Source: Methanolapillus ohkumae
GTDB lineage: Archaea; Halobacteriota; Methanosarcinia; Methanosarcinales; Methanosarcinaceae
DNA: 64,000 bases
Assembly: GCF_032594355.1 (NCBI RefSeq)
Contig: NZ_CP131061.1
Coordinates: forward strand, 992,001-1,056,000
Direction of reading: 5' to 3'
Shown here: in pieces, positions 24,953 to 32,921 of the stretch
Numbering within the stretch: position 1 is the stretch's first letter
How the letters are laid out: each line of letters opens with the position of its first letter
Position numbers and translations under genes: made by a program
The notes under the pieces: model-generated
The model's database searches: none
What the model saw: only the letters and a program-made list of their open reading frames with translations
What the model was told of the DNA's origin: nothing

Positions 24953-26062
24953 TCAATATTCCTCGTCTTCAAAACCATCGTCGGCAAATCCTTCGCCGAA
25001 TTCATTCGAGAATTCGGATGGTTCAGGCATTTGGGATACGACCGGTACAGTTTCCTCATAATGCGTTTCGCTATAGCCGAAACTGTTTTTCAGCTCTTCC
25101 GGTTTATCATGTAAATTGATAATCCAAAACGTCAACGCTGGACAGTATTCCGGACGGCATTCACCGCTGCAGCCGGTACAGGGGGAAAAAATGTCACCCA
25201 CCATCAAAACTTCAAAGTTTTTCTCATTGATTTCCTCTTTGGCTTTAAGCAAATATGTTTGAGTTCCGCCAACCGTTGCTTTTTCTCGCATGACTAATTC
25301 CGAGTCTAACAACTTCTTGATGATACGGGAACATTTGCGGCTATCGATATCCAATTCTTTCCAGATTTCATTTTGATAAATGCCGCCTTTTTTGTTCAAA
25401 ATAACATCATAAACCGCCTGCTCAATGTCTTCAGTTGAGTCGTCGGCATCTTCATCCAAATCCATTATTTCCGGTTCAACAGTTTTTGAATTCTTAGCTT
25501 TTGCCTTGGATTCTTTTGCCGCCGCGACTTTTGTTTCTTTTGCCGCCGCGACTTTTGTTTCTTTTGCCGCCGCGACTTTTGTTTCTTTTGCCGCTGTGGC
25601 TTTTGTTTCTTTTGCCGCTGTGGCTTTTGTTTCTTTTGCTGCCACCGGCTTTGTTGTTTTTGCTGCCACTGTTTTTGATTCCCTCGTTGTTGCAGTTTTT
25701 GTTTCTTTTGCCACCGATTCTGTTTTTACAGATTTTGCTGCCGTCGGCTTTGATGCCTTTACGGCTGCCTCTTTTGTTACTTTGGATACTGTCGTTTTTG
25801 TATCCTTTGTTGCCGCGGTCTTTGCGGCCAAAGATGCCGTCACCTTTTTTTGAGCAACATTCGCCTTTGTTCTTTGAGAAGCCGCCGCTTGAATATCTTG
25901 AGCTATGTTTTTTGAAGATTTTACGGTTTTTGCGGAATTTGAACTTTTTGCCACCGCTGCCGGTTTTGTTGCCGTTGCTTTCTTTGGAGAAGACACACCT
26001 TTCGGTTTTTGAACAGCCGTAGATTTCGTTTCTTTAATTTTCGTATTCGCCGCTTTTGCCAT
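24953..26062 (-). CDS. FeS winged-helix protein (TFE-beta/Rpc39-like) with histone H1-like Lys/Ala tail
   Basis: 369 residues in three parts. Residues 1 to about 195 are Lys/Ala/Thr-rich, with near-perfect eight-residue repeats of the AAKETKVA kind encoded by a 24-base tandem repeat (about 25500-25640). Then comes an acidic stretch and a winged helix (IYQNEIWKELDIDSRKCSRI, LLDSELVMREKATVGGTQTY). The last part has CTGCSGECRPEYC (C-x2-C-x3-C-x4-C), which looks like an FeS site as in archaeal TFE-beta/Rpc34/39 homologues, and an acidic tail. The basic tail suggests DNA binding as with histone H1. A role in transcription is inferred. Confidence 0.65.
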   Translation of the reverse strand: MAKAANTKIKETKSTAVQKPKGVSSPKKATATKPAAVAKSSNSAKTVKSSKNIAQDIQAAASQRTKANVAQKKVTASLAAKTAATKDTKTTVSKVTKEAAVKASKPTAAKSVKTESVAKETKTATTRESKTVAAKTTKPVAAKETKATAAKETKATAAKETKVAAAKETKVAAAKETKVAAAKESKAKAKNSKTVEPEIMDLDEDADDSTEDIEQAVYDVILNKKGGIYQNEIWKELDIDSRKCSRIIKKLLDSELVMREKATVGGTQTYLLKAKEEINEKNFEVLMVGDIFSPCTGCSGECRPEYCPALTFWIINLHDKPEELKNSFGYSETHYEETVPVVSQMPEPSEFSNEFGEGFADDGFEDEEY

Positions 26063-26155
26063 GGTACACGATTCCTAAACCTGGGGATTCAAAGGACAGA
26101 GTAAACAGATTGTAATAACAGACAGAATTGATGCTTGATCTTGATTTATTCCGGC

Positions 26156-26377
26156 TTACTCAAGCGGTGTGATCAAAATGATATTGTTTCCTCTCAAAAC
26201 AACAGACCCGAGAGATCTTTCCTTTTGACCGTTGACAATCTCAACCGTATCAATCAAATGCAAATTCATATAGTCATCCACCGTGCTTAAAGTTCCTTCT
26301 AAAAGATTAGAATCGCCTTTCATCTCTACAAGAACACGTGACCCGATAATTTTTTGGACTTTCTTATTTGGGAACAA
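26156..26377 (-). CDS. Lsm/Sm-like RNA-binding protein
   Basis: A 73-residue Sm-fold protein. The Sm1 and Sm2 motifs are visible in LLEGTLSTVDDYMNLHLIDTV and GSVVLRGNNIILITPLE. Archaeal Lsm proteins form heptameric rings that bind U-rich RNA. The start is a TTG at 26377 with GAGGGA upstream; no ATG fits the Sm fold. Its neighbour on the same strand is the winged-helix protein gene. Confidence 0.92.
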   Translation of the reverse strand: MFPNKKVQKIIGSRVLVEMKGDSNLLEGTLSTVDDYMNLHLIDTVEIVNGQKERSLGSVVLRGNNIILITPLE

Positions 26378-26704
26378 AATAATCCCTCACTTCTTTTATT
26401 GAAAAATAAAATAGCAAATAAAATAAAAATAAAAGAAATTCAATGAAAAATCAACAAAATTCTTGAAATTTCTTGAAATTTCTTGAAAATTCAAACATTC
26501 ATGAAAACGAATGTGGGATGCTTAAATGCTTTTATTGCATATAAACATTACATTCATTTCTTGATATGATTTTTAATTTAATGAATAAATTAAATATCTT
26601 AAGTAATTTGATACCATGAAGTGATTTAATAATTTTAGATTTAATACAAATTTCATACAATTTTTTATATAAAATATGTTCAAATAAATTATACATTTAA
26701 TGAT
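26378..26704. other. AT-rich intergenic region
   Basis: 327 bases between proS and the Lsm gene. It includes a short TTCTTGAAA direct repeat (about 26460-26490) and AT-rich stretches that may carry the Lsm promoter. I see no gene or RNA. Confidence 0.5.
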
Positions 26705-28189
26705 TTAATAAGTTTTAGCAACGTAAACAATCTTGGGCGTGATTTTCCCGCATGCCGGACAAGTTCCGGAGTCACCGCTTTGGTGAATTGGAATTCCTAA
26801 AATACCTGCACCAATTTCGTCTTCCATTCTTTTGCCGCATTCCGTGCTTTCACACCAAGAAATCGTCGCAACGCCTTTTTGGATAGCCTCTTTAACCTCC
26901 GGCAAACTCTTGCACGGGAAAATCAAAGCATTTTGCCGCACCTTTGCAGCGTCATACAAATCATCACCCATGGCGGATAATCTGGACTTCACTTCGTCGG
27001 CAATATTGTCCAATGGCACAAATTCTTTTTTGCCGGTGTCACGACGAACCAAAACGGCGGAATTCTTTTCAAGGTCTTTCGGACCGATTTCAATCCGAAG
27101 ACAGACCCCTTTTAATTCCCATTTGTAATATTTAGCGCCCGGGCGCAAGTCGCTGGCATCTGTTTCCACGCGGATTCCTTCCTTTTTCAAAGAATCCACC
27201 ACCTTGTCGCACGCCGCCATGATTTTTTCCGTTCCTTCTTTGAAGAGAACCGGAATCACAACCACCTGAATCGGCGCCGCAACCGGCGGCAAAACAAGTC
27301 CCTTGTCGTCGCCGTGAAGCGAAATAAGCGCAGCAATCGACCGCTCGGAAATGCCGTAACAAGTCTGATTCGCCAAAACCTGTTCACCATTTTCATTTTC
27401 ATACGTAATGTCATACGTTTTCGCAAAATTGGTTCCCAAATGGTGGACCGTTCCGATTTGAAGCGTTTTTCCATCCGGCATAATCGCATCCAGCGCAATT
27501 GTATAGTCGCCGCCCGGGAATTTGTCCCAGTCCGGGCGCTTGGAAACCAAAACCGGAATAGAAATTTTACGGTAAATGTCTAAGTACAATAAAACAGCCT
27601 CATCGACTTGTGCTTTGGCATCGTCCCATGTGGCATGAACAGTATGTGCTTCCTTAAAAGATGTAATTTCACGTAACCGGATAAGCGGGCGGGTGTGTTT
27701 GGTTTCATACCGGAATGTGTTAACGATTTGATACAATTTAATCGGCAAATCCGCGTGAGAGCGCACCCAAAGTTTGTACATCGGATAAATCGCGGTTTCG
27801 CTGGTCGGGCGAAGCGCCAAATTGACATCCAGAGGCGTTTTTCCGCCATGTGTCACCCAATAAACTTCATTTTCAAAACCCTTGATATGTTCCGCTTCTT
27901 TCATGAATTCATTTTCCGGAATCAAAAGTGGAAATAGAGTTTCCTCATGGCCGGAATTATCCAAAACGTCCCGAATAATCGAATACACACGTTTTCGAAT
28001 CCCAAACCCAAACGGATACCAAACATACAATCCTTTAACCGGATAGCGGACATCCATAATTTTTCCGATATCAATAATCGTGTTGAACCATTCGCTGAAA
28101 TTTGATTTTGGCGGCAAAACCGCCTCTTTTTCAGAATTGTCGGCAGGTTTTTTTGCCCCACTGACATCTTTTCCGGAACTGTTTGTCAT
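26705..28189 (-). CDS. proS: Prolyl-tRNA synthetase (archaeal/eukaryotic type)
   Basis: A 494-residue class II synthetase. The core contains YPVKGLYVWYPFGFGIRK, the class II motif 2 TFRYETKHTRPLIRLREI and motif 3, the anticodon domain follows, and the C-terminal zinc-binding domain has CESTECGKRM and GTCPACGK. It ends AKTY, keeping the terminal tyrosine typical of this type. No cysteine-adding dual function is implied. GGTGAATTT precedes the ATG at 28189. Confidence 0.95.
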   Translation of the reverse strand: MTNSSGKDVSGAKKPADNSEKEAVLPPKSNFSEWFNTIIDIGKIMDVRYPVKGLYVWYPFGFGIRKRVYSIIRDVLDNSGHEETLFPLLIPENEFMKEAEHIKGFENEVYWVTHGGKTPLDVNLALRPTSETAIYPMYKLWVRSHADLPIKLYQIVNTFRYETKHTRPLIRLREITSFKEAHTVHATWDDAKAQVDEAVLLYLDIYRKISIPVLVSKRPDWDKFPGGDYTIALDAIMPDGKTLQIGTVHHLGTNFAKTYDITYENENGEQVLANQTCYGISERSIAALISLHGDDKGLVLPPVAAPIQVVVIPVLFKEGTEKIMAACDKVVDSLKKEGIRVETDASDLRPGAKYYKWELKGVCLRIEIGPKDLEKNSAVLVRRDTGKKEFVPLDNIADEVKSRLSAMGDDLYDAAKVRQNALIFPCKSLPEVKEAIQKGVATISWCESTECGKRMEDEIGAGILGIPIHQSGDSGTCPACGKITPKIVYVAKTY

Positions 28190-28290
28190 AAATTCACCAA
28201 TTTTCCAAAAAGGTTATAATTACAAAAAATTATAAAAAATAAACGATTAAACCCAAAAATGATCATCAATCAAAATCATCAAATGACTTA

Positions 28291-28596
28291 TCAATCAAAT
28301 TCATAATCAATTGAACACCTTCCCGAATTGACACTTTTGACAAATTCGGCCACTTCGACATGAAGCGGATTTTTTTGATAAATACGCATTTTTTCTTCGG
28401 ATTGAAAATCACAAATCAAAATGACGTCGGCATTTTTTTCCGCCGGCAACGCATTCTATTCCACCCGGATGCTTAAAATTTCGGGAATTTTTCCGTAGAG
28501 TCCTTCCAGCTTTTCTTTAATCAGGCAGGCATTTTTGCCGGCCGAGTTTCCCATCGCTTCCTCACAAAGAGTCCACATCACAATATGTCTGAGCAT
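28291..28596 (-). CDS. Dabb-domain (stress-responsive A/B barrel) protein with in-frame TAG at codon 47
   Basis: From the ATG at 28596 the frame reads MLRHIVMWTL and continues to LSIRVE, then meets TAG (28456-28458), then goes on in the same frame with NALPAEKNADVILICDF, EKMRIYQKNPLHVEVAEF and VKSVNSGRCSIDYEFD to a TGA at 28291. Both halves match the small Dabb family (about 100 residues; conserved MLRHIVMW, YQNHPEH-like and VDYE-like blocks), so the whole gene of 101 codons is needed for one domain. Either TAG is read through, as pyrrolysine in this group of methanogens, or the gene carries a recent nonsense mutation. No frameshift is present. Function of Dabb proteins is not firmly known. 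Confidence 0.75.
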
Positions 28597-28690
28597 GGTT
28601 GACAACAACGGTTTATTGATATTAAGATTTTTTTGTCCGGCAAACGGCCGTTTTGTCAAAACGAATGATTTGCCGAAAGAATTAAATTTT

Positions 28691-30127
28691 TTACACATCG
28701 CAATTTTTGCTTGCCGTTCCGCGGGCATAGGAGAAAGCGGCGCCGATGAGACAGAGAACGGCACTGAGAATAAAAACGGCGTGCATCGCGTTTAAGAAAC
28801 TTGGAATGACTTCCGGACCAAGCATGTCTGTACTTCCAACAAAGAAAGAAATGCTGCCCATCGCAAGCGCCATAGAAAGAGCCATTCCGGCCTGCCGCAT
28901 GACCGCGAGGACGGAACTTGCGCTGCTGTAATCTTTTTTGCCGACCGAATTCATAATAGAAGACGTGTTGGGCGCCGCGAAGAATGCAAAACCAAATCCG
29001 ATAACAATTTCAAAAGCAATCACGACCGGAATCGGTGTGTTTCCTGAAAGTGTTGTCAAAAGCAAGAGCCCGCCGGCCAAAATAATCATTCCGAATGTGG
29101 ATAAATACCGGCTTTCGATTTTGTCCGACATTCTTCCAATCAGCGGAGAAAAAATCGCCTGGATGACCGGTTGCGCGAGCAAGACGAGACCGGCTGTTTG
29201 CGCCGTCAAATTGTCGACGGATTGCAAATACAAACTCATGAAAAACACAATGGAATAGGTTGCCGCATAATTTAAAAAGGATGCGAAATTGGATCGGGCG
29301 AACATTTTGTTTTGAAAAAATAATTTGACTTTCATCACCGGGAAAGATTGCCTTTTCTCATACAAAATGAAAGCCGGCAGAGAAATTAAACCAATGACCG
29401 AGCACACAATGGCCCAGTTGTTGGGAAGATTGGTCAGCCCGATAATCAAAAAGAAAACCGTTATCGCATAGAAAAGGGTTCCTGCCCAGTCAAACGGTTC
29501 TCCTTTGGATTCGGCAAAATCGCCTTTTAAGCCGTAGCTGATCAAAAGACCGCCGAGAATAGAGATTGGGATCAGCAAAAAGAATAAACTTTGCCAACCA
29601 AAATTGTCAGTCATAATGCCGCCGACAACCGGTCCTAAGGAAAATCCGATGTAAATGAACCCGACGTTAATTCCAAACGCGGTTCCTCTTTCTTTGGGCG
29701 GATAGACGGAGCTGATGATGGCCGAAGCGGTTGAAAAAATGCAAGACATGCCGATACCGTCTAAGAACCGCAGCAAAACCAAAATGTCATAAGTTGGTGA
29801 AAACGGTGCCAAAAACGATGTAATGACAACGATGACCGTGCCGAGTAAAAATACTTTTTTCCGACCGAAAAGGTCTGCCAGCCGCGCCACCGGAATCAAA
29901 AATAAAACTGATGCCAAAAGATAAGCAGTGGACATCCAGCCGAGCGCGTGTGCCGTTACTTGAAAGGTTTCTCCGATTTGCGGCAGAGATAAATTGACCA
30001 TCGCTCCGGCAAAAGGCGTCATGAAAGCTGCAATAGAAGCACCGGCCAAAATGAGTTTTTTCTCTTTGGACGAATAAACACGAGGAACAGGACAAGAAGA
30101 TTCGGTTGCGAGGGAATGAGATGTCAT
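28691..30127 (-). CDS. MFS drug exporter, DHA2/EmrB-like family
   Basis: About 478 residues with 14 predicted membrane helices, a number typical of the DHA2 group of proton-driven drug exporters. The motif ARLADLFGRKKVFLLG between helices 2 and 3 is the MFS signature, and the family block RFLDGIGMSCIFSTASAI follows. An ATG at 30127 is chosen; the in-frame TTG at 30136 is less likely. The Dabb gene lies 95 bases downstream on the same strand. The substrate is unknown. Confidence 0.88.
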   Translation of the reverse strand: MTSHSLATESSCPVPRVYSSKEKKLILAGASIAAFMTPFAGAMVNLSLPQIGETFQVTAHALGWMSTAYLLASVLFLIPVARLADLFGRKKVFLLGTVIVVITSFLAPFSPTYDILVLLRFLDGIGMSCIFSTASAIISSVYPPKERGTAFGINVGFIYIGFSLGPVVGGIMTDNFGWQSLFFLLIPISILGGLLISYGLKGDFAESKGEPFDWAGTLFYAITVFFLIIGLTNLPNNWAIVCSVIGLISLPAFILYEKRQSFPVMKVKLFFQNKMFARSNFASFLNYAATYSIVFFMSLYLQSVDNLTAQTAGLVLLAQPVIQAIFSPLIGRMSDKIESRYLSTFGMIILAGGLLLLTTLSGNTPIPVVIAFEIVIGFGFAFFAAPNTSSIMNSVGKKDYSSASSVLAVMRQAGMALSMALAMGSISFFVGSTDMLGPEVIPSFLNAMHAVFILSAVLCLIGAAFSYARGTASKNCDV

Positions 30128-30523
30128 AAAGATCAAGAGAGAGAATTATTGGGGGTAATTGAAAAATTGGATAATAAAACAATTTTTAATATTTTTTTAT
30201 TTTAAATTTTATTTTAAATTTTATTTTTTATTTTAAATTTTATTTTTTAATTTTTAATTTTTTAATAATTCTACGTGGCCATTATTATTTATTTAATGAA
30301 ATAAAATTTGCAGAATAATGAAAATAATTAATTAAAGGAATTAAAGACCAAATGATAACGACTATGTATATATAGTTGAGCCACCCGTTTATTTTTATGT
30401 TTTTGAGCGGAAAAAAAGTAAACTTTCAATTCCGGTTTTTAAAATTTTTTTGATAATGAAAAATTTATATACAAAAATACTAAATTTGGTTCACCGATTA
30501 ATATTAAATGGGAGGAAACAAAA
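30128..30523. other. Divergent promoter region
   Basis: About 396 bases between the divergent MFS and Lrp-like genes. The first part has repeated TTTTATTTTAAATTT units (30185-30250); further on lie TATATATAG (about 30365) and the promoter listed at 30464. Confidence 0.5.
30464..30471 (+). promoter_or_regulatory. TATA box of the AsnC-domain gene
   Basis: TTTATATA after a purine-rich GAAAAA (BRE-like), 53 bases before the ATG at 30524, and followed by a strong GGAGG at 30511. One of the clearest promoters in the window. Confidence 0.6.
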
Positions 30524-30754
30524 ATGGTCATTGGAGTTACCATGTTAAACGTGTTGCCCGGTTCTGAAAAAACAGCTTACAAGGATTTAAAATCCTCAAC
30601 CGGCGTCAAAGATGTTTACCATGTTTTTGGGGAATTTGACTTTGTCGTCATCATGGAATTGGAAACCCTTCGGGAATTAAATGATGTGGTGGACAAAATC
30701 CGGGAAAATCCGAATGTCACCGCAACGCAAACAATTGTCGGAGCCGAGCTTTAA
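30524..30754 (+). CDS. Stand-alone Lrp/AsnC ligand-binding (RAM) domain protein
   Basis: A 76-residue protein made of only the C-terminal alpha/beta domain of Lrp/AsnC regulators, with the pattern VKDVYHVFGEFDFVVIMELE and a closing VTATQTIVGAEL. It has no DNA-binding helix-turn-helix. In archaea such proteins bind amino acids and can assemble with full-length Lrp regulators; what it binds here is unknown. A very good ribosome site (GGAGG) and TATA box point to strong expression. A hairpin at 30764 follows the stop. Confidence 0.85.
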   Translation: MVIGVTMLNVLPGSEKTAYKDLKSSTGVKDVYHVFGEFDFVVIMELETLRELNDVVDKIRENPNVTATQTIVGAEL

Positions 30755-30763
30755 TTGAAAAAT

Positions 30764-30793
30764 GAATGAGATGACACGGGAGTTTTCTCATTC
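30764..30793 (+). terminator. Hairpin after the AsnC-domain gene
   Basis: GAATGAGA and TCTCATTC pair around a 14-base loop, with a T-rich stretch after, ten bases past the stop. Confidence 0.45.
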
Positions 30794-30853
30794 AATCTTT
30801 TATTTTGCATTTTTTGTTTTATTTTGAGTGATCCTGTTTTTGAGTTTTATTTT

Positions 30854-30915
30854 GGCGGCGGCATACGTATGCGTTATGGCGTCTGCATTAAGAAAAAAAT
30901 TATAAAAACAGGAAG
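30854..30915 (+). repeat. Copy of dispersed GCGCGTTATGGCA-type element
   Basis: GGCGGCGGCATACGTATGCG then TTATGGCGTCTGCATTAAG and an A-rich end with AAAACAGGAAG. It opens the repeat island before the aldehyde dehydrogenase gene. Confidence 0.6.
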
Positions 30916-30960
30916 TCGGATTTTTTTTAAAGAAATTAAATTTCCGGGTTCTTTTCAAAT

Positions 30961-31150
30961 TTTGCTACTGCTGCATTTGTTTACAGTTTTGAGCATTGCT
31001 GCATTTGTTTACAGTTTTGAGCATTGCTGCATTTGTTTACAGTTTTGAGCATTGCTGCATTTGTTTACAGTTTTGAGCATTGCTGCAATCTGTTTACAGT
31101 TTTGAGCATTGCTGCAATCTGTTTACAGTTTTGAGCATTGCTGCAATCTG
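30961..31150 (+). repeat. Tandem 28-29-bp TGCTGCA repeat array
   Basis: About six units of GCTGCATTTGTTTACAGTTT plus TGAGCATT; the later units have GCTGCAATCTG instead. Similar arrays occur near 37721, 37911, 41140 and 54165. Confidence 0.9.
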
Positions 31151-31180
31151 ATTTTCACATCCATTTTCCAATATTGCATT

Positions 31181-31218
31181 CCGAGAAATTCGAGATGCAA
31201 AGCATCTCGAATTTTCGG
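31181..31218. repeat. CCGAG-type hairpin, copy 1
   Basis: CCGA, one unpaired G, AAATTCGAGATGC, loop AAA, GCATCTCGAATTT, TCGG: a 17-pair stem with a single bulge. The outer part is the same as in the copies at 38030 and 54092, but the inner arms differ and still pair. Confidence 0.85.
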
Positions 31219-31290
31219 GATGATTTGAATGAATGGAATAAAATGAGAAAATAAGTAAAAATGAAAATAAGTAAAATGAGTGAAAAAGAG

Positions 31291-32781
31291 TCAAAGCATC
31301 GTATTTTTAATCACAACGGTTTTTGTTTCTAAATAATCTTCCAAGACACGGTATCCGTTTTCCCGGCCAAGCCCGCTTTCTTTCACACCGCCAAAAGGCA
31401 AAGACGGCAAAACCCGGGAATGCTGATTCACCCACACCACCCCGGCTTTTAACTCTTGGACGGCTTTTTGAACACGTTTTAAATCATTTGTCCAAACGGA
31501 AGCCCCAAGACCGAATTTGGTGTCGTTCGCCCGCAAAACCGCCTCATCCAAATCTTTGACCGGAACCAAAACCATAATCGGGCCAAAGATTTCCTCTGTC
31601 AATAGGACGGAATCGTTGGAAATGTCGGAAACGACCGTCGGCTCAATGAAAAAACCGCCTTTCAAATTACCGGTAAGTTGCGGAACTTTTCCGCCGGCCA
31701 AAACAGATTCTTGAGGAACGAACCGCAAAATGGAAAGAATCGATTCCCACTGCGTTTTATCACAAATGGGTCCCAATGTCGTATTTTTGTCAAGACCGTT
31801 TCCAACTTTAATCTTGGAAACCTCGCGAAGAACCTGATCTTTAAAATCGTCGAAAATGGATTCAAAAACAAAAATGCGTTTGGGCGAAACACATGCCTGC
31901 CCGCAATTAAAAAACCGTGCCCGAACCGCTTCCGCCGCACATGTTTGAATGTTAACATCGTCACAAATAATCATCGCGTCACTGCCGCCCAGTTCCAGTG
32001 TCAATCTTTTGCCCGCCGATCCGATCGAACCACCCGAATCACCCAAACTATTCGAAACACCCAAACCATCCGCAATCTGCCGCCGTACAGACTTTCCGGC
32101 ATCAATGCTTCCGGTAAATGAGATTTTACAGATTTGAGGCGATTTTGCAAAAACGCCGGCGGCTAATTCCCCATTTGCCGGAATCACATTTAAAACGCCG
32201 GATGGCAACCCCAATTCATAAAATATTTCGGCAAGCTTTAAAACCGTCAGCGGACAGGTTGTCGATGGCTTCACGACAACCGCGTTCCCGCAAAGAAGCG
32301 CTGGAATGACTTTCCAGGAAAAAATAAGTGCCGGAAGATTCCACGGCAAAATCGCGGCACAAACCCCAAGCGGTTGTTTAATCGTAAAAGCATAACCGTT
32401 TGTGTTTTCATAAAAATCAGAGTGAAAGGACGAATAAAGGCCGGCAAAATAATCTATAACTTCCGTAACGCCTTCAATTTCACGGCGGGATTCAAAAAGA
32501 GGCTTTCCTTGCTCTTTTGTAAGAAGAACGGCAAGTTCTTCTTTTTGTTTTTCAGATTTCAGTGCCGTCGAAATTTGAAGAAGAATAAGTCCGCGCTCTT
32601 GAGCGCTTTTTTTAGACCAAGATTCAAAAGCCAAAGCCGATGAAGAAATAGCATCAAAAACAGTTTTTTCATCTGCTAAAAAAACAGTGCCGACAAGTTC
32701 ACCAGTCGCCGGATTAAAAACGTCTTTCGAATACAATTTTTCGGCAAGATTTGGAAAACGCATTTGACCGGAAATGAACAT
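31291..32781 (-). CDS. NAD(P)-dependent aldehyde dehydrogenase
   Basis: About 496 residues of the aldehyde dehydrogenase superfamily. It shows the Rossmann block AAILPWNLPALIFSWKVIPA, the general base in LTLELGGSDAMI, the catalytic cysteine in FFNCGQACVSPKRI and the C-terminal PFGGVKESGLGRENG. It is closest in pattern to lactaldehyde or succinate-semialdehyde dehydrogenases, but the substrate cannot be settled. A Gly/Ser-rich insert (SNSLGDSGGSIGSAG) precedes the catalytic Glu. GGTGTCT sits before the ATG at 32781; an ATG at 32799 is the alternative. The repeat island lies just downstream. Confidence 0.88.
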   Translation of the reverse strand: MFISGQMRFPNLAEKLYSKDVFNPATGELVGTVFLADEKTVFDAISSSALAFESWSKKSAQERGLILLQISTALKSEKQKEELAVLLTKEQGKPLFESRREIEGVTEVIDYFAGLYSSFHSDFYENTNGYAFTIKQPLGVCAAILPWNLPALIFSWKVIPALLCGNAVVVKPSTTCPLTVLKLAEIFYELGLPSGVLNVIPANGELAAGVFAKSPQICKISFTGSIDAGKSVRRQIADGLGVSNSLGDSGGSIGSAGKRLTLELGGSDAMIICDDVNIQTCAAEAVRARFFNCGQACVSPKRIFVFESIFDDFKDQVLREVSKIKVGNGLDKNTTLGPICDKTQWESILSILRFVPQESVLAGGKVPQLTGNLKGGFFIEPTVVSDISNDSVLLTEEIFGPIMVLVPVKDLDEAVLRANDTKFGLGASVWTNDLKRVQKAVQELKAGVVWVNQHSRVLPSLPFGGVKESGLGRENGYRVLEDYLETKTVVIKNTML

Positions 32782-32921
32782 CATAGACACCTTTTTCATG
32801 TTTTGTTATGAATTTTTAATTATTTGTGGATGGATGATTTCTTGATTAATCTTTTGAGGGATAATTTCCTGATTATTTTTGAGGGATAATTTCCTGATTA
32901 TTTTTGAGAGATAATTCAACA

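Noticed and set aside
25425..26022. Hydrophobic Leu/Phe-rich open frames opposite the H1-like tail
   Set aside because: They are the complement of the AAKETK repeat; not real membrane proteins.
30824..31048. 74-codon open frame in the repeat island
   Set aside because: Its second half is the tandem array read as protein; no start site.
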